A stretch of DNA of 64,000 bases. Origin: Arcobacter ellisii. GTDB lineage: Bacteria; Campylobacterota; Campylobacteria; Campylobacterales; Arcobacteraceae. Below the pieces are notes generated by a model. The model was not told where the DNA came from. It was given only the letters and a program-made list of their open reading frames with translations, and made no database searches. Numbering within the stretch: the stretch's first letter is position 1; each line of letters begins with the position of its first letter. The DNA lies in contig NZ_CP032097.1 of assembly GCF_003544915.1 (NCBI RefSeq), positions 558,001 to 622,000 on the forward strand, given 5' to 3'. Positions 11,327-20,345 of this stretch are shown here, in pieces. A program made the position numbers and the translations under genes.

Positions 11327-11401
11327 TTTTTTCTAAGTCATTATTTTTTTCTAAGTTTTTTTCTAAGTACACATCATAAATTTACTCTTTAGGAGTAAGA
11401 A

Positions 11402-12493
11402 ATGATTAAATCAAAAAAGTTTACAGGTATCTATTATAGAAAGAAAAAGAATGGTGATATCACATATTATTTTACATATCAGGATGAGGGTAAAACTAAA
11501 TATCAAAAAGTAGGTGATAAGTCACAAGGTATAGATGAACAATATGTTAATGATATTAGAATTACAACTATTACAAATATAAAGAATGATGAATTACCTC
11601 CAAAAATTGTTAGAAAAAATAACAATAAATATAATATTACAGTAGATGATATTTCAATATTTTATTTTCAATATCATCAAACTAAATCTAGTAAAAAAAG
11701 ACAACGACAATATAACTATCGTTTAAAAGATTTCTTCGGTAAAATGAGTATCTATAATGTGACAGAAAAACATATAGAACAATTTAAAGAAAAAACACTA
11801 CAAGAAGTCTCAGAACAAACAACTTTAATTTATTTAGAGTTACTATCAACTTTATTTAATTATTATAGTAGAAAAAATCATATCAAACTCATCAACCCAG
11901 TTATGTTAGTTGATAAACCTAGAGTAGATAATATACGTCAGAGATTTTTATCAAAAAAAGAAATTGATATATTATTTGATGAAATAAAAGAAAATTTTAC
12001 AATGACTATTTTTTTATCATTGTGTTTGTGTACAGGAGCTAGGAAGAGTACAATATTGAATTATAAAGTTAAAGATGTAGACTTTGAACATAAAATGATT
12101 AATTCATATGATTTCAAAAATAGTAGTTCCTATAAAAGTTTTTTAGATGATAGAACTATAGAATTAATTAAAGTTAGAATGGAACAAACTGATAATCTTA
12201 ATGATAATTTAGTTTATATGTATGAGATTCACGATTTAGAAAGATGGATTTCTAGAATGTTTAAAATTGTATTAGATAATTTATTTAATAAGGGTTTAGA
12301 TAAAAATGATACAAAGAATAGAGTTGTGATACACACTTTTAGACATACTGTACTTTCTCATCTTGGAATTAAAGGAAACAATGAATTTTTAATAAAAAAA
12401 ATATCAAATCATAAATCAACTGAGATTGTAAGTCGTTATGTAAAATTAAATGATGAATCAGGAAAAAAAGAAATTGAAGAATTATGGAAGTAA
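11402..12493 (+). CDS. Tyrosine recombinase (integrase)
   Basis: A 363-aa integrase. An N-terminal arm-binding-like segment (GIYYRKKKNGDITYYFTY) is followed by a SAM-like core-binding domain (about 85-165) and the catalytic domain with R214 (CTGARKST), H311-x-x-R314 (HTFRH), H337 and nucleophile Y346 (SRYVKL). It starts after a good TAGGAGTAAGAA site. It presumably joins ATGATGTA at the groEL end with the same core in the circle. Two inverted core sites, one in each long repeat, would also let it flip one half of the circle, as Flp does. Intact. Confidence 0.92.
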   Translation: MIKSKKFTGIYYRKKKNGDITYYFTYQDEGKTKYQKVGDKSQGIDEQYVNDIRITTITNIKNDELPPKIVRKNNNKYNITVDDISIFYFQYHQTKSSKKRQRQYNYRLKDFFGKMSIYNVTEKHIEQFKEKTLQEVSEQTTLIYLELLSTLFNYYSRKNHIKLINPVMLVDKPRVDNIRQRFLSKKEIDILFDEIKENFTMTIFLSLCLCTGARKSTILNYKVKDVDFEHKMINSYDFKNSSSYKSFLDDRTIELIKVRMEQTDNLNDNLVYMYEIHDLERWISRMFKIVLDNLFNKGLDKNDTKNRVVIHTFRHTVLSHLGIKGNNEFLIKKISNHKSTEIVSRYVKLNDESGKKEIEELWK

Positions 12494-12507
12494 TGACTTA
12501 GAAAAAA

Positions 12508-12532
12508 TAGATTTCCAACTCTTGGAATTCTA
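12508..12532. promoter_or_regulatory. 25-bp palindrome, copy 2 (mirror of copy 1)
   Basis: TAGATTTCCA-ACTCT-TGGAATTCTA, the A' mirror of copy 1. It lies just after the integrase stop, so the integrase is bracketed by two copies. Confidence 0.75.
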
Positions 12533-12778
12533 TTCAGAGACGATTACAACGTAGTTCCATCGGGTAAAAGTTTTCTAAGATTTTGTAATATTTTTTCTAA
12601 GTTGATACATAAATTTACTTAATTTTTTTGTTTTAACATTGAAAAAACTTAGAAATTTTGAAATTTATGTGAAGTAAATTGTTAGTAAGGAATGAGAAAG
12701 ATTGTCGATAAAATCGACTTTCTCTCTCACTAAGATAGATAGTAAATGTGTAAGTTGTCTTACATCATACCCATCTTC

Positions 12779-12786
12779 TACATCAT
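12779..12786 (-). other. Internal uncut recombination site (attP-like)
   Basis: Reverse-strand ATGATGTA at the A'/B' boundary. Read on the minus strand the junction is TCTAGTATGATGTAGAAG. Joining the right edge of the element (TCTAGT-core) to the left edge (core-GAAG) gives the same sequence, so this is what an unrecombined site of the circle should look like. Confidence 0.7.
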
Positions 12787-12961
12787 ACTAGACATAAAAA
12801 AAACAACAATTTCTTTGAGTAAGTATAACTCCAAAATACTTATATGTAATCTATTTCTTAGAAGTTAAACAGTTATTATTAAAAATAAAAAACTACACAC
12901 TATATAGTATTTGTATATTCATTTAGAACATCATTAAATATTAAATTAAATTGATATGAAC

Positions 12962-13007
12962 TCCGTAAACACGAAGTGTTTATGGAGGACATTCACACGA
13001 AGTGTGA
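12962..13007. terminator. Two adjacent hairpins 3' of the B' recombinase copy
   Basis: TCCGTAAACAC-GAA-GTGTTTATGGA (12962-12986) and TCACAC-GAA-GTGTGA (12993-13007), both with a GAA loop on this strand (TTC on the other). They are the mirror of 24156-24201 and lie downstream of the serine recombinase gene. Either terminators or protein-binding sites. Confidence 0.5.
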
Positions 13008-13389
13008 TTTGTAATCTTGTTGTTTGTACTTAAATAATATATACATCTTTATAGTAATATTTACTCTTAATCTAATTTATGTATCAAATTTCTCTTCTTA
13101 ACATAAGTGTGTAATGAACTAACTTCACCATATCCTAGATGATTTATTACTTTTCTAAAACTAAGTCCTAGTGTTAGTAATTCAACTATTCTATCTTTAT
13201 CTATATCGTACTTTGATGTTTGTATAGTACCAGTCTTCTTACCTAATTTGATTCCTCTATCTTTTGAATTTTTTGACTGAAAATTGACCCACTATTTTGA
13301 AAACTTTTGACCCACCTGTAAACTAAAAAAACATACTCTTTTCTCATAAAAATAATAATTATGAAGAAAGGTAAAAGGAGATGATTAGT

Positions 13390-14892
13390 ATGGAGGATTG
13401 GGTAACTATTCGTAATCTAAAAAAGAAAGATCCAAACTTAGGGACAAGAACCATTGCTTTAATGTTAGGTATTAGTAGAAATACTGTAAAAAAAGCATTA
13501 GCAAGTGATGAATTACCTTTATATAACAGAGGTGAGAAAAAGATAAATGAAGCAGTTGAACCATTTATTGATTTTATCAAAGAGTCATTTTTAAAGAAAA
13601 ATTTAAAAGCTAGTAGAATTTTAAAAGATATAAAATCAAAAGGATATAGAGGAAGTCAATATGCTTTATATGCTTACATAAGAGAAATTTTAAAACCAAT
13701 AGCAAACGATGTAAGTAAAAATTCACCTCATGCTTACATGAGATATGAAACAAAACCAGCTGAACAGATGCAATATGATTGGAGTCCATATACAGTTACT
13801 ATTGGGGAAAATCTTGTAAAAATAAATATACATCAAACAATCTTAGGATTTAGTAGATATAAATTTTATGATGTAAGTTTAAATGTATCAGGAAGTGATG
13901 TATATACAGCATTAGAAGAGAGTTTTATCTTCTTTGGTGGAGTTTGTGAGAGAATACAAGTTGATAATGCAACAGTATTTATAACAAATGCTTCTAAAGA
14001 TAATCTAATTTGGAATCCAAGATTCTTGTCATTGTGTGGATTATATGGAATAAAACCAACACGAAGTATGCCATCACATCCATGGAGTAAAGGTAAAGTT
14101 GAATCACCTTTTAGTTATCTTGAAACACATTTTATATCTGGAAATGAGTTTAAAAGCTTTGAAGATCTAAGAGAACGATTAAAACAATTCCAAGATGAGC
14201 ATAATCTTGAAATTCATGGAACAACTAAACAAATTTCAAAAATACTCTTTGAAAAAGAGGAACAAAGTTTTTTAAAACCACTACCAATAAATCCAATAAC
14301 TGGGGAATTAAAACGATATGTTGGATTTAAAGAAGAGTTTAGAAAGGCAAATTCTGAATGTTTAGTCTCTTACAAAGGTAATAAATATTCAGTTCCACAT
14401 TACTTTGCAAGTAAAGAGGTGTGGTTAAGAGTATTATATGGAACAACTTTGCAAATATACTCAAGTAAAAATAAACTAATAGCAACTCATACAATTAGCC
14501 TTAAAAAAGGTGAAGTCCTTGTTAATAAAGAGCATTTCTTTGGATATAGAAAAGAGAGTCAGTTTGATTCAATAGCCATTTCAATATCAAGACTTATAAA
14601 AAGATTTGCTAACTACATAAATATTCATAAATTCATTGAAAATATCAAAGTTCAAAAAAGAATTAGCCCAGCTTATCACCTTTATAAAATAGCAAACTTG
14701 TTTGAATACTATGATGAAGCTGATTGTATTATGGCAATGGAAGAAGCAATTAGTTTAAATATTTATAGCTTCTCCTTTATCAAAGGAACAATTACACATC
14801 AAACTAAGCCAAAAAATGAACAGTTAAATCTGTTTAATATCAAATTACCCCAAGCAAATATAAAAAGAGATTTAGGAGATTACAAATTATGA
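13390..14892 (+). CDS. istA: IS21-family transposase IstA
   Basis: About 500 aa. N-terminal helix-turn-helix (NLGTRTIALMLGISRNTVKKAL), then a DDE integrase core: D in MQYDWSPYTV, D in IQVDNATVFIT and E in SKGKVESPF. AAAGGAG lies at 13374-13380; the ATG at 13390 has better spacing than the one at 13381. The stop overlaps istB by 4 bp (ATGA), as usual in IS21 elements. Intact, so the IS may still be active. Confidence 0.95.
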   Translation: MEDWVTIRNLKKKDPNLGTRTIALMLGISRNTVKKALASDELPLYNRGEKKINEAVEPFIDFIKESFLKKNLKASRILKDIKSKGYRGSQYALYAYIREILKPIANDVSKNSPHAYMRYETKPAEQMQYDWSPYTVTIGENLVKINIHQTILGFSRYKFYDVSLNVSGSDVYTALEESFIFFGGVCERIQVDNATVFITNASKDNLIWNPRFLSLCGLYGIKPTRSMPSHPWSKGKVESPFSYLETHFISGNEFKSFEDLRERLKQFQDEHNLEIHGTTKQISKILFEKEEQSFLKPLPINPITGELKRYVGFKEEFRKANSECLVSYKGNKYSVPHYFASKEVWLRVLYGTTLQIYSSKNKLIATHTISLKKGEVLVNKEHFFGYRKESQFDSIAISISRLIKRFANYINIHKFIENIKVQKRISPAYHLYKIANLFEYYDEADCIMAMEEAISLNIYSFSFIKGTITHQTKPKNEQLNLFNIKLPQANIKRDLGDYKL

Positions 14893-15728
14893 GAACTAAA
14901 AATACAACAAACTTACGTAATTCTGGACCAGTTAATTTAGAAAATGGTTCACTAAAAGCAAATATAGAGAGTTATTGCAAACTTTTATCTCTTTCATCAG
15001 TAGCAGATAATTATGAAAGTGCAGCACTCGATGCTGCTAAAGCAAAACTATCATATCAAGATTATCTGTATAAACTATTGCAACAACAAATTGTTGATAG
15101 AGTTGATAGAAGTGTAAATGCTAGAATTAAAAAAGCAGGATTCAAATATATGGCAACTTTAGATGAGTTTGATTTTAGCTTTCAACCACAAATAGATGAA
15201 AAATTAATAAGAGAATTAGCAACTCTAAGCTTTTTAGATAGTGCTACAAATGTACTTTTAGTTGGAGCACCAGGAGTTGGAAAAACTCATCTTTCAATTG
15301 CATTAGGACTTGAAGCCACCAAACAAAGAAGAAGAGTAAAATTTATAAGTGCTGAAGATTTAACCAATGAACTAATAGCTGCAAATCACTCTAATACTAT
15401 AACAGATTATCTTGAAAGTATGAGTAGAATAGAGTTACTAATAATTGATGAAATTGGATACTTAGACCTTTCAAGAGAAGTAGCATCACTTTTTTTTAGA
15501 CTTATTTCAAAGAGATATGAAAAATCTTCAACAATAATTACATCAAATAAAGAATTTCAAGAATGGGGACAGATATTTAATGATGATGTGATAGCAACAG
15601 CAATACTAGATAGACTTTTACATCATTCACATCCATTTTTAATAAATGGTCCAAGTTATAGAATGAAAGATTTATTGCCAAAAAGTAAAAAGAAACAAAA
15701 TTTAGAGAATAAAAATAACGAAATTTAA
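14889..15728 (+). CDS. istB: IS21-family helper ATPase IstB
   Basis: A 279-aa AAA+ protein related to DnaC: Walker A GAPGVGKTH, Walker B LLIIDEIGYLD and sensor-like TIITSNKEFQEWG. IstB supports IstA in target choice and strand transfer. Overlaps istA and is complete. Confidence 0.95.
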   Translation: MRTKNTTNLRNSGPVNLENGSLKANIESYCKLLSLSSVADNYESAALDAAKAKLSYQDYLYKLLQQQIVDRVDRSVNARIKKAGFKYMATLDEFDFSFQPQIDEKLIRELATLSFLDSATNVLLVGAPGVGKTHLSIALGLEATKQRRRVKFISAEDLTNELIAANHSNTITDYLESMSRIELLIIDEIGYLDLSREVASLFFRLISKRYEKSSTIITSNKEFQEWGQIFNDDVIATAILDRLLHHSHPFLINGPSYRMKDLLPKSKKKQNLENKNNEI

Positions 15729-16376
15729 TGTTATAATTTCAATCTGCAGGTGGGTCATTTTTAATCAAAAAAGTGGGTCAAATTTCAATCAAAATTTTCA
15801 ATCTTTTAAGTTCTGTAGACTCTCTTTAGTTCTTTGACTTATAATGTCTCTTTCAAATTCACTAAACATTGATAAGATTGTAATTAACATCTTGTTCATC
15901 GGGTCTTTTGATTTTATAAACAAGTTCTGTTTCAATATTCTTACTTCAACATTCATTTTAATTAGAGTATCAATGAGAGTTATTACTTCACCAGTGTTTC
16001 TACCTAGTCTAGAAAGTTCTGTTACAATTAAAATATCACCATCTTTTACTTTAGATAGTAATTCATCAATCTTTCTTTCTCTTAAATCTTTTCTTGAACT
16101 AATTTCAACTTTTATAGACTCATCAATACTTAGGTGATTTAAGTCACAGTATCTTTGAATTTCATCTAATTGAACTTTTACTGATTGTTGATTTGTACTA
16201 ACTCTAATATAAGAATAAATCATTTGTTTTTTACCTTGTTTATATGTGTTCTGTATTAATATAATTATAGTAATAAAACAGAACAAGGTCAAGGCATCTT
16301 GTGAGAGAGTTATTTAGAATAAAATGTTCTCTTTTATCGTTCGTTAAAATATGATGAATTTATCTGAATAATGATA

Positions 16377-16401
16377 TAGAATTCCATTAATTGGAATTCT
16401 A
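16377..16401. promoter_or_regulatory. 25-bp palindrome, copy 3 (in B')
   Basis: Perfect: TAGAATTCCA-TTAAT-TGGAATTCTA. It lies upstream of the split serine recombinase copy and 31 bp past the HsdS remnant stop; it is the mirror of copy 6. The rest of 16224-16683 holds the recombinase promoter, the HsdS remnant and a palindrome ACCAATT-N7-AATTGGT (16620-16640) ahead of the diguanylate cyclase. Confidence 0.8.
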
Positions 16402-16432
16402 CTTAGGTGAATAAAGAATACTATTTACTTAA

Positions 16433-16575
16433 TTACTCTGATAATAATGAATCTACACTAATAGAAACTACAGAGTTAAAGTCATTGATTGCATCTTCAA
16501 TCCTTCTTAGTAAACTGTCTAAATTATTAGAGTCATTAGAATAAATTACATCACCAAGTTTTTGATGTAAAGATA
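16433..16575 (-). pseudogene. 3' remnant of the HsdS-like gene in B'
   Basis: The last about 48 codons of the gene at 22598-23272 are duplicated here because repeat B begins inside that gene. Beyond 16575 the frame continues for a few codons into unrelated sequence with no ATG start in view. Probably non-functional, but recombination between B and B' would exchange what lies upstream of this 3' end. Confidence 0.75.
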
Positions 16576-16683
16576 GTAAAAATAAAACACTAATCCTTTA
16601 AAATTAATTAAAATCTATGACCAATTTAGTTATAATTGGTATTTCACTTTATTATAAAAAATTAAATCATAGCAGGAATCATA

Positions 16684-18591
16684 ATGTCTCAAAGAAGTTT
16701 TCAAAAATATTTTATGTTATATTTTATAATTTTTGGAATAATTATCTCTACTTTGGGAACAAGTATTAACTATTTATTTCAAATAAACGAAATTAATCTT
16801 GATACAGTTAAAAAAGCAAAAGATATATATGACATAAAAATTGATACTATTTTAAAACCTGCTATTAAAGATATTGATAAAACTGTTAAATCTTTAGCTA
16901 CAAATAAAACAGTTATAGAATATATAACTACTCATAATTCACATTCACAAGAAGAACTTGAACAGATATTTTTAGCAGTAGTTGGCTCTCAAAATGAAAT
17001 TATGCAAGCAAGACTAATTTCAAAAGATGGAAAAGAGATAATTAGAGTTGATAAAAATAAAAATAGTGATGATGCTTTTGTTACTCCAAAAGATAAACTT
17101 CAAGATAAAAGTGATAGGGATTATTTTAAAATGGTCTCTTTTATGAACGAACAATCAATTTGGCATTCTAAAATGGATTTAAATATAGAAAATGGAAAAA
17201 TTGAAATACCATATAATCCTACATTTAGAACAGCTATGCCACTTTTTGATAAGGAAAATAAGTTTGCTGGTATGGTAATAGTAAATATGCATTTAACAGC
17301 TCTTTTTAATGCTATTGGTAAATCTTCTACTTTTGAACACTATATTCTTGATAAAGACAATAACTTTATACTACATCCAAATGATGAATTTTCATTTAAT
17401 AAATATACAAATGTAAAAAGAAATATAAATGATGATTTCCCAAATGGATTAAATGATAAAGAAATATTTGTATTTCCAATTGATAATATTTTAAAAAATG
17501 ACGATAAAGCGACATTAGTTTTAAAACCAAAGAATATATATAAATCAACACTCCTTCAAAGTAAAATATATACAGCATTTTGGGTAGCATTAATTACGAT
17601 AATACTAAGTTTAATACTTTCAATTTATGCAGCAAAAAATCCAGTTAAATTACAAATGGCTCTTTTAAAAGCTCACGAAAAATTAAATGAATTTACATTA
17701 ATTATAGATAAATATATTATCACAGCAACTACAAAAAAAGATAGTACAATAGTTGATGTTAGTAGTGCTTTTATAAAGTCTTCTGGTTACTCAAAAGAAG
17801 AATTAGTTGGTCAAAAAATGCATATTATAAGACATCCAAATGAAGATGAAAAGAAATTTAAAGAGTTATGGAATACTGTAAGTTCAGGTAATGCTTGGGA
17901 TGGTGAAATCAGAAATAAAAATAAAGATGGTGAAGATTATTGGCTTCATCAACATATAATTCCAACTTTTGATAAAGAGAATAATATTGAAACTTTTGTT
18001 TCTTTAGGAACTGATATAACAGCTAAAAAAGAACTTGAAAAAATGGCATCAATAGATAAACTAACAAATATCTATAATAGAAGAATGATTGATGAATTTT
18101 TAAGAAAAGAGATAGCAATAGAAAAAAGACATTCAAATGGATTATCACTGATTTTGATAGATATTGATTACTTTAAAAAAGTAAATGATACTTATGGGCA
18201 TCAAATGGGAGATTTAGTTTTATCACAAATTGCAAAAATTATCACTAAAAATAGCAGAAAATCAGATATTCAAGGAAGATATGGAGGAGAAGAGTTTATA
18301 GTTATTTGTCCACAAACTACTTGTAAACAAGCACTTGTGTTGGCTGAAAAAATAAGAACTGCAGTTGAAAATTTCAACTTTGACCAAATAGGAACAAAAA
18401 CAATAAGTTTAGGTATCTCTACATATGAAGAAAATGACACAGAAGAAAGTTTAGTTAAAAAAGCAGATATTGCTTTATATCAAGCAAAAAACAGTGGTAG
18501 AAATAAAGTTATTTTATTTGAGGGAATTGATTTAGAAGAACGAGAACTTGAAAGTTTTAATACTTATGATTATCAATCTTATGTGATTTAG
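16684..18591 (+). CDS. Membrane diguanylate cyclase (Cache-PAS-GGDEF), element cargo
   Basis: A 635-aa protein. Membrane segments at about 10-32 and 300-318 bracket a periplasmic Cache-like sensor (DRDYFKMVSF, GMVIVNMHLTALF). A PAS domain follows (about 345-450: SSGYSKEELVGQKMHIIRHPNED, NKDGEDYWLHQHIIP), then a GGDEF domain with G534-G-E-E-F538, so the active site for making cyclic di-GMP is intact. Ligand unknown. It lies in the large single-copy part of the element, 108 bp inside the B' boundary, and reads toward the small ORF. It is carried by the element rather than needed for its transfer. Confidence 0.92.
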   Translation: MSQRSFQKYFMLYFIIFGIIISTLGTSINYLFQINEINLDTVKKAKDIYDIKIDTILKPAIKDIDKTVKSLATNKTVIEYITTHNSHSQEELEQIFLAVVGSQNEIMQARLISKDGKEIIRVDKNKNSDDAFVTPKDKLQDKSDRDYFKMVSFMNEQSIWHSKMDLNIENGKIEIPYNPTFRTAMPLFDKENKFAGMVIVNMHLTALFNAIGKSSTFEHYILDKDNNFILHPNDEFSFNKYTNVKRNINDDFPNGLNDKEIFVFPIDNILKNDDKATLVLKPKNIYKSTLLQSKIYTAFWVALITIILSLILSIYAAKNPVKLQMALLKAHEKLNEFTLIIDKYIITATTKKDSTIVDVSSAFIKSSGYSKEELVGQKMHIIRHPNEDEKKFKELWNTVSSGNAWDGEIRNKNKDGEDYWLHQHIIPTFDKENNIETFVSLGTDITAKKELEKMASIDKLTNIYNRRMIDEFLRKEIAIEKRHSNGLSLILIDIDYFKKVNDTYGHQMGDLVLSQIAKIITKNSRKSDIQGRYGGEEFIVICPQTTCKQALVLAEKIRTAVENFNFDQIGTKTISLGISTYEENDTEESLVKKADIALYQAKNSGRNKVILFEGIDLEERELESFNTYDYQSYVI

Positions 18592-18596
18592 ACAAG

Positions 18597-18633
18597 TTTA
18601 CTTAAGTAATGTAAGACATCTTACTTAAGTAAA
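18597..18633. terminator. 13-bp stem hairpin between convergent genes
   Basis: TTTACTTAAGTAA (18597-18609) pairs perfectly with TTACTTAAGTAAA (18621-18633) around an 11-base loop. It separates the diguanylate cyclase (+) from the small ORF (-) and probably terminates both. Confidence 0.6.
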
Positions 18634-18842
18634 TCCCTAAAACTTTTAACTTTTGGGTTTTCTAGTGCTTGTTGAAATACTTTAATATCATATTTTTCAA
18701 ATACTCTGTCAAATTCATATACAATACTATTAAAGAGAATAAGAAAGTCATCGATTGAACAATTCTCTAGCTTACTAATAAGTGCAACAATATCATCTTC
18801 TATTTCTCTCCAATCAAGTGTTTTATTTATTTCATTTTTCAT
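18621..18842 (-). CDS. Small acidic protein downstream of the polymerase gene
   Basis: A 73-aa, probably all-helical protein with AAAAAGGATAC before its ATG. It begins 52 bp after the polymerase-like gene on the same strand, so the two are likely co-transcribed. No family is recognised. The position suggests an accessory replication or copy-control protein, which is a guess. Confidence 0.55.
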   Translation of the reverse strand: MKNEINKTLDWREIEDDIVALISKLENCSIDDFLILFNSIVYEFDRVFEKYDIKVFQQALENPKVKSFRDLLK

Positions 18843-18894
18843 TTTAGTATCCTTTTTTAGAGTATTTATACTTAGTTATTAAAAGAATAGAATT

Positions 18895-20292
18895 TTAAAT
18901 ATTCATCATTTTATACAATTCTTCATCAGAAAATTGTTTTGAAATTGGCTCTTTAAATAAAGTATTTATCTGAGTTTCTTTTTTTATAAAATGATATAAC
19001 TCAGATTCATCAATTTCTTTTTTTGTATAAAGACAGTCGTGAACTCTTACATAATTAAAATCATTTGTTGTACTTGTATAAAACTTTATCATTGAATCTA
19101 AAACTACACTTTCAAGTGATTGATACAGGTGAGCAACTACTGTTGATTTTTTCCACTTTCTCAATTCTAAAGTATGATTATTAAAACCAATAACTTTTCT
19201 ATTATCTTTTTCTTTATAATGATTACTTATAACATCAAAAAGTTTTTTTATATCTTTATATAATTGGTATTCATAAGTTGTTTTATCAGATAGAATTAAA
19301 TTAACTATATCTATACCTAGACTTTTAGTTACTGCTGAATTATATTTAAAATCATTAGACAATAATTTACTTCCAAAAAATAAAGATGTGAAAAACTCTT
19401 TACTTTTATCTAAAGAGATATTGTATTTTTCAGCAAAAATTTCTCTAATTCTTTTTTTATTGATTATGAAATATTTTATTGTTGAAGGTATATTTTCATT
19501 AGTAATACTTTTGTAAATTTGACTCAACAATAGAGGTGCTGATACAGAAATATCATATTCATTGTAATCATTTAAGATAATATTCCTAACTTCTTTTTTT
19601 AAAGACTGAATAGAATATTCTCCAATACTATAATATCTACCAGAATGTGATTGTCTGTAATAAATTTTAAGTTTATTATTATTTTCTGAAATATAATAGT
19701 ACATTTTTCTAAGTGGCTCAATTTTATATTTAATAAATTTAAATAATTCTGCATCAGCTTCGACTGTTTCTTTATCAAGATATTTCTGTACAGGTTCCCA
19801 ATATTCAATTAATTTTTTTTTTATATATTCAATGTTAATTTCTACTTCTTCATAAAAATTACTTTTTGTTTCATCAACTTCTTCATCTATTTGAATATCT
19901 TTAATTCTTACTTGTTTTTTATTGACTTCAATAAGTTCATAAGTTGGATTATAAGATAACCATTTACAATATGAATCAATTAATAATTTTGTAATTTGAT
20001 ATCCATTTGTTGCTTGATTTAAATTGTTCCCATAAAATCTTAATTGAAATAATTTGTGAAAAACGTGTTCAGGTTTTTTATCAATTATTTGACGCCATCT
20101 ATTTTGACTAAATAAATCATATTTCATATCTTTACTTATTGATAAACAATTGTTATCAAACTTATGTTCAAGAAATCTATTTGATAAATTTGAAATTAAA
20201 TACATAATTCCATTAATGTCTTCTTTTTCAATTTCTGGTAGATAATTTGTAATTGGATTATCACCATATAATAAATTTTTTTTAATTTTCAT
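18895..20292 (-). CDS. Compact family-A-like polymerase (putative replication protein)
   Basis: A 465-aa protein without an assigned name. The C-terminal half shows single-subunit polymerase motifs in order: HSGRYYSIGEYS (216-227; compare DFRGRVYAVS of T7 RNA polymerase), motif A YDISVSAP with D247, motif B K298-x7-F306-G307-S308 (compare KRSVMTLAYGS of T7), and motif C YVRVHDCLY with H418-D419. No exonuclease domain is visible, and the N-terminal 200 residues are unassigned. Family-A enzymes use the two aspartates for metal-dependent nucleotide addition. I infer a primase, polymerase or replication initiator for the circular element. Preceded by CAAGG and, 54 bp upstream, an operator palindrome. 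Confidence 0.65.
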   Translation of the reverse strand: MKIKKNLLYGDNPITNYLPEIEKEDINGIMYLISNLSNRFLEHKFDNNCLSISKDMKYDLFSQNRWRQIIDKKPEHVFHKLFQLRFYGNNLNQATNGYQITKLLIDSYCKWLSYNPTYELIEVNKKQVRIKDIQIDEEVDETKSNFYEEVEINIEYIKKKLIEYWEPVQKYLDKETVEADAELFKFIKYKIEPLRKMYYYISENNNKLKIYYRQSHSGRYYSIGEYSIQSLKKEVRNIILNDYNEYDISVSAPLLLSQIYKSITNENIPSTIKYFIINKKRIREIFAEKYNISLDKSKEFFTSLFFGSKLLSNDFKYNSAVTKSLGIDIVNLILSDKTTYEYQLYKDIKKLFDVISNHYKEKDNRKVIGFNNHTLELRKWKKSTVVAHLYQSLESVVLDSMIKFYTSTTNDFNYVRVHDCLYTKKEIDESELYHFIKKETQINTLFKEPISKQFSDEELYKMMNI

Positions 20293-20345
20293 AATTGAAC
20301 CTTGTGATAATTTGTGTATCTTATTTTTATTAATTGTATAAAAAA

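Larger units (their letters stand above)
12491..12786. repeat. Inverted repeat A' (296 bp), right of the integrase
   Basis: Exact mirror of 11048-11343. It starts at the integrase TAA and ends with the inverted core TACATCAT next to repeat B'. No gene is present between 12494 and 13066 on either strand; that stretch consists of this arm and the outer part of B'. Confidence 0.95.
13265..15800. mobile_element. IS21-family insertion sequence
   Basis: About 2.54 kb with istA and istB. Terminal repeats start TGAATTTTTTGACTGAAAA on the left and TGAAAATTTTGATTGAAAT on the right (reverse complement), 24 of 28 bases alike and both running into GACCCAC. The target duplication is ATCTTT (13259-13264 and 15801-15806), or 7 bp if the ambiguous T is counted. 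It was inserted into the serine recombinase gene of B' only, so it arrived after the inverted duplication or the copies have not been homogenised since. Confidence 0.92.
13067..16223 (-). pseudogene. Serine recombinase copy in B', split by IS21-type element
   Basis: The N-terminal part (16223 down to about 15801) is identical in translation to the intact copy at 23482-24096 through residue about 141 (ESLQNLKD). The rest lies at 13264-13067, beyond the insertion. The catalytic Ser-containing RVSTNQQ motif and the LSRLGRN block are in the N-terminal half, and the helix-turn-helix is in the severed part. It cannot make a full resolvase. The intact copy in B may complement. Confidence 0.93.
12787..16575. 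repeat. Inverted repeat B' (1,247 bp plus IS21-type insertion)
   Basis: Reverse complement of 23130-24376. The span is 3,789 bp; subtracting the 2,536-bp IS and a 6-bp target duplication leaves exactly 1,247 bp, the length of B. It carries hairpins (12962-12986 and 12993-13007), the serine recombinase copy, its promoter region, one operator palindrome and the last about 48 codons of the HsdS-like gene. The match stops at 16575/23130. Confidence 0.93.

Noticed and set aside
13265-15800. IS21-type genes as native parts of the element's replication module
   Set aside because: Terminal repeats, target duplication and absence from the B copy show a later insertion.
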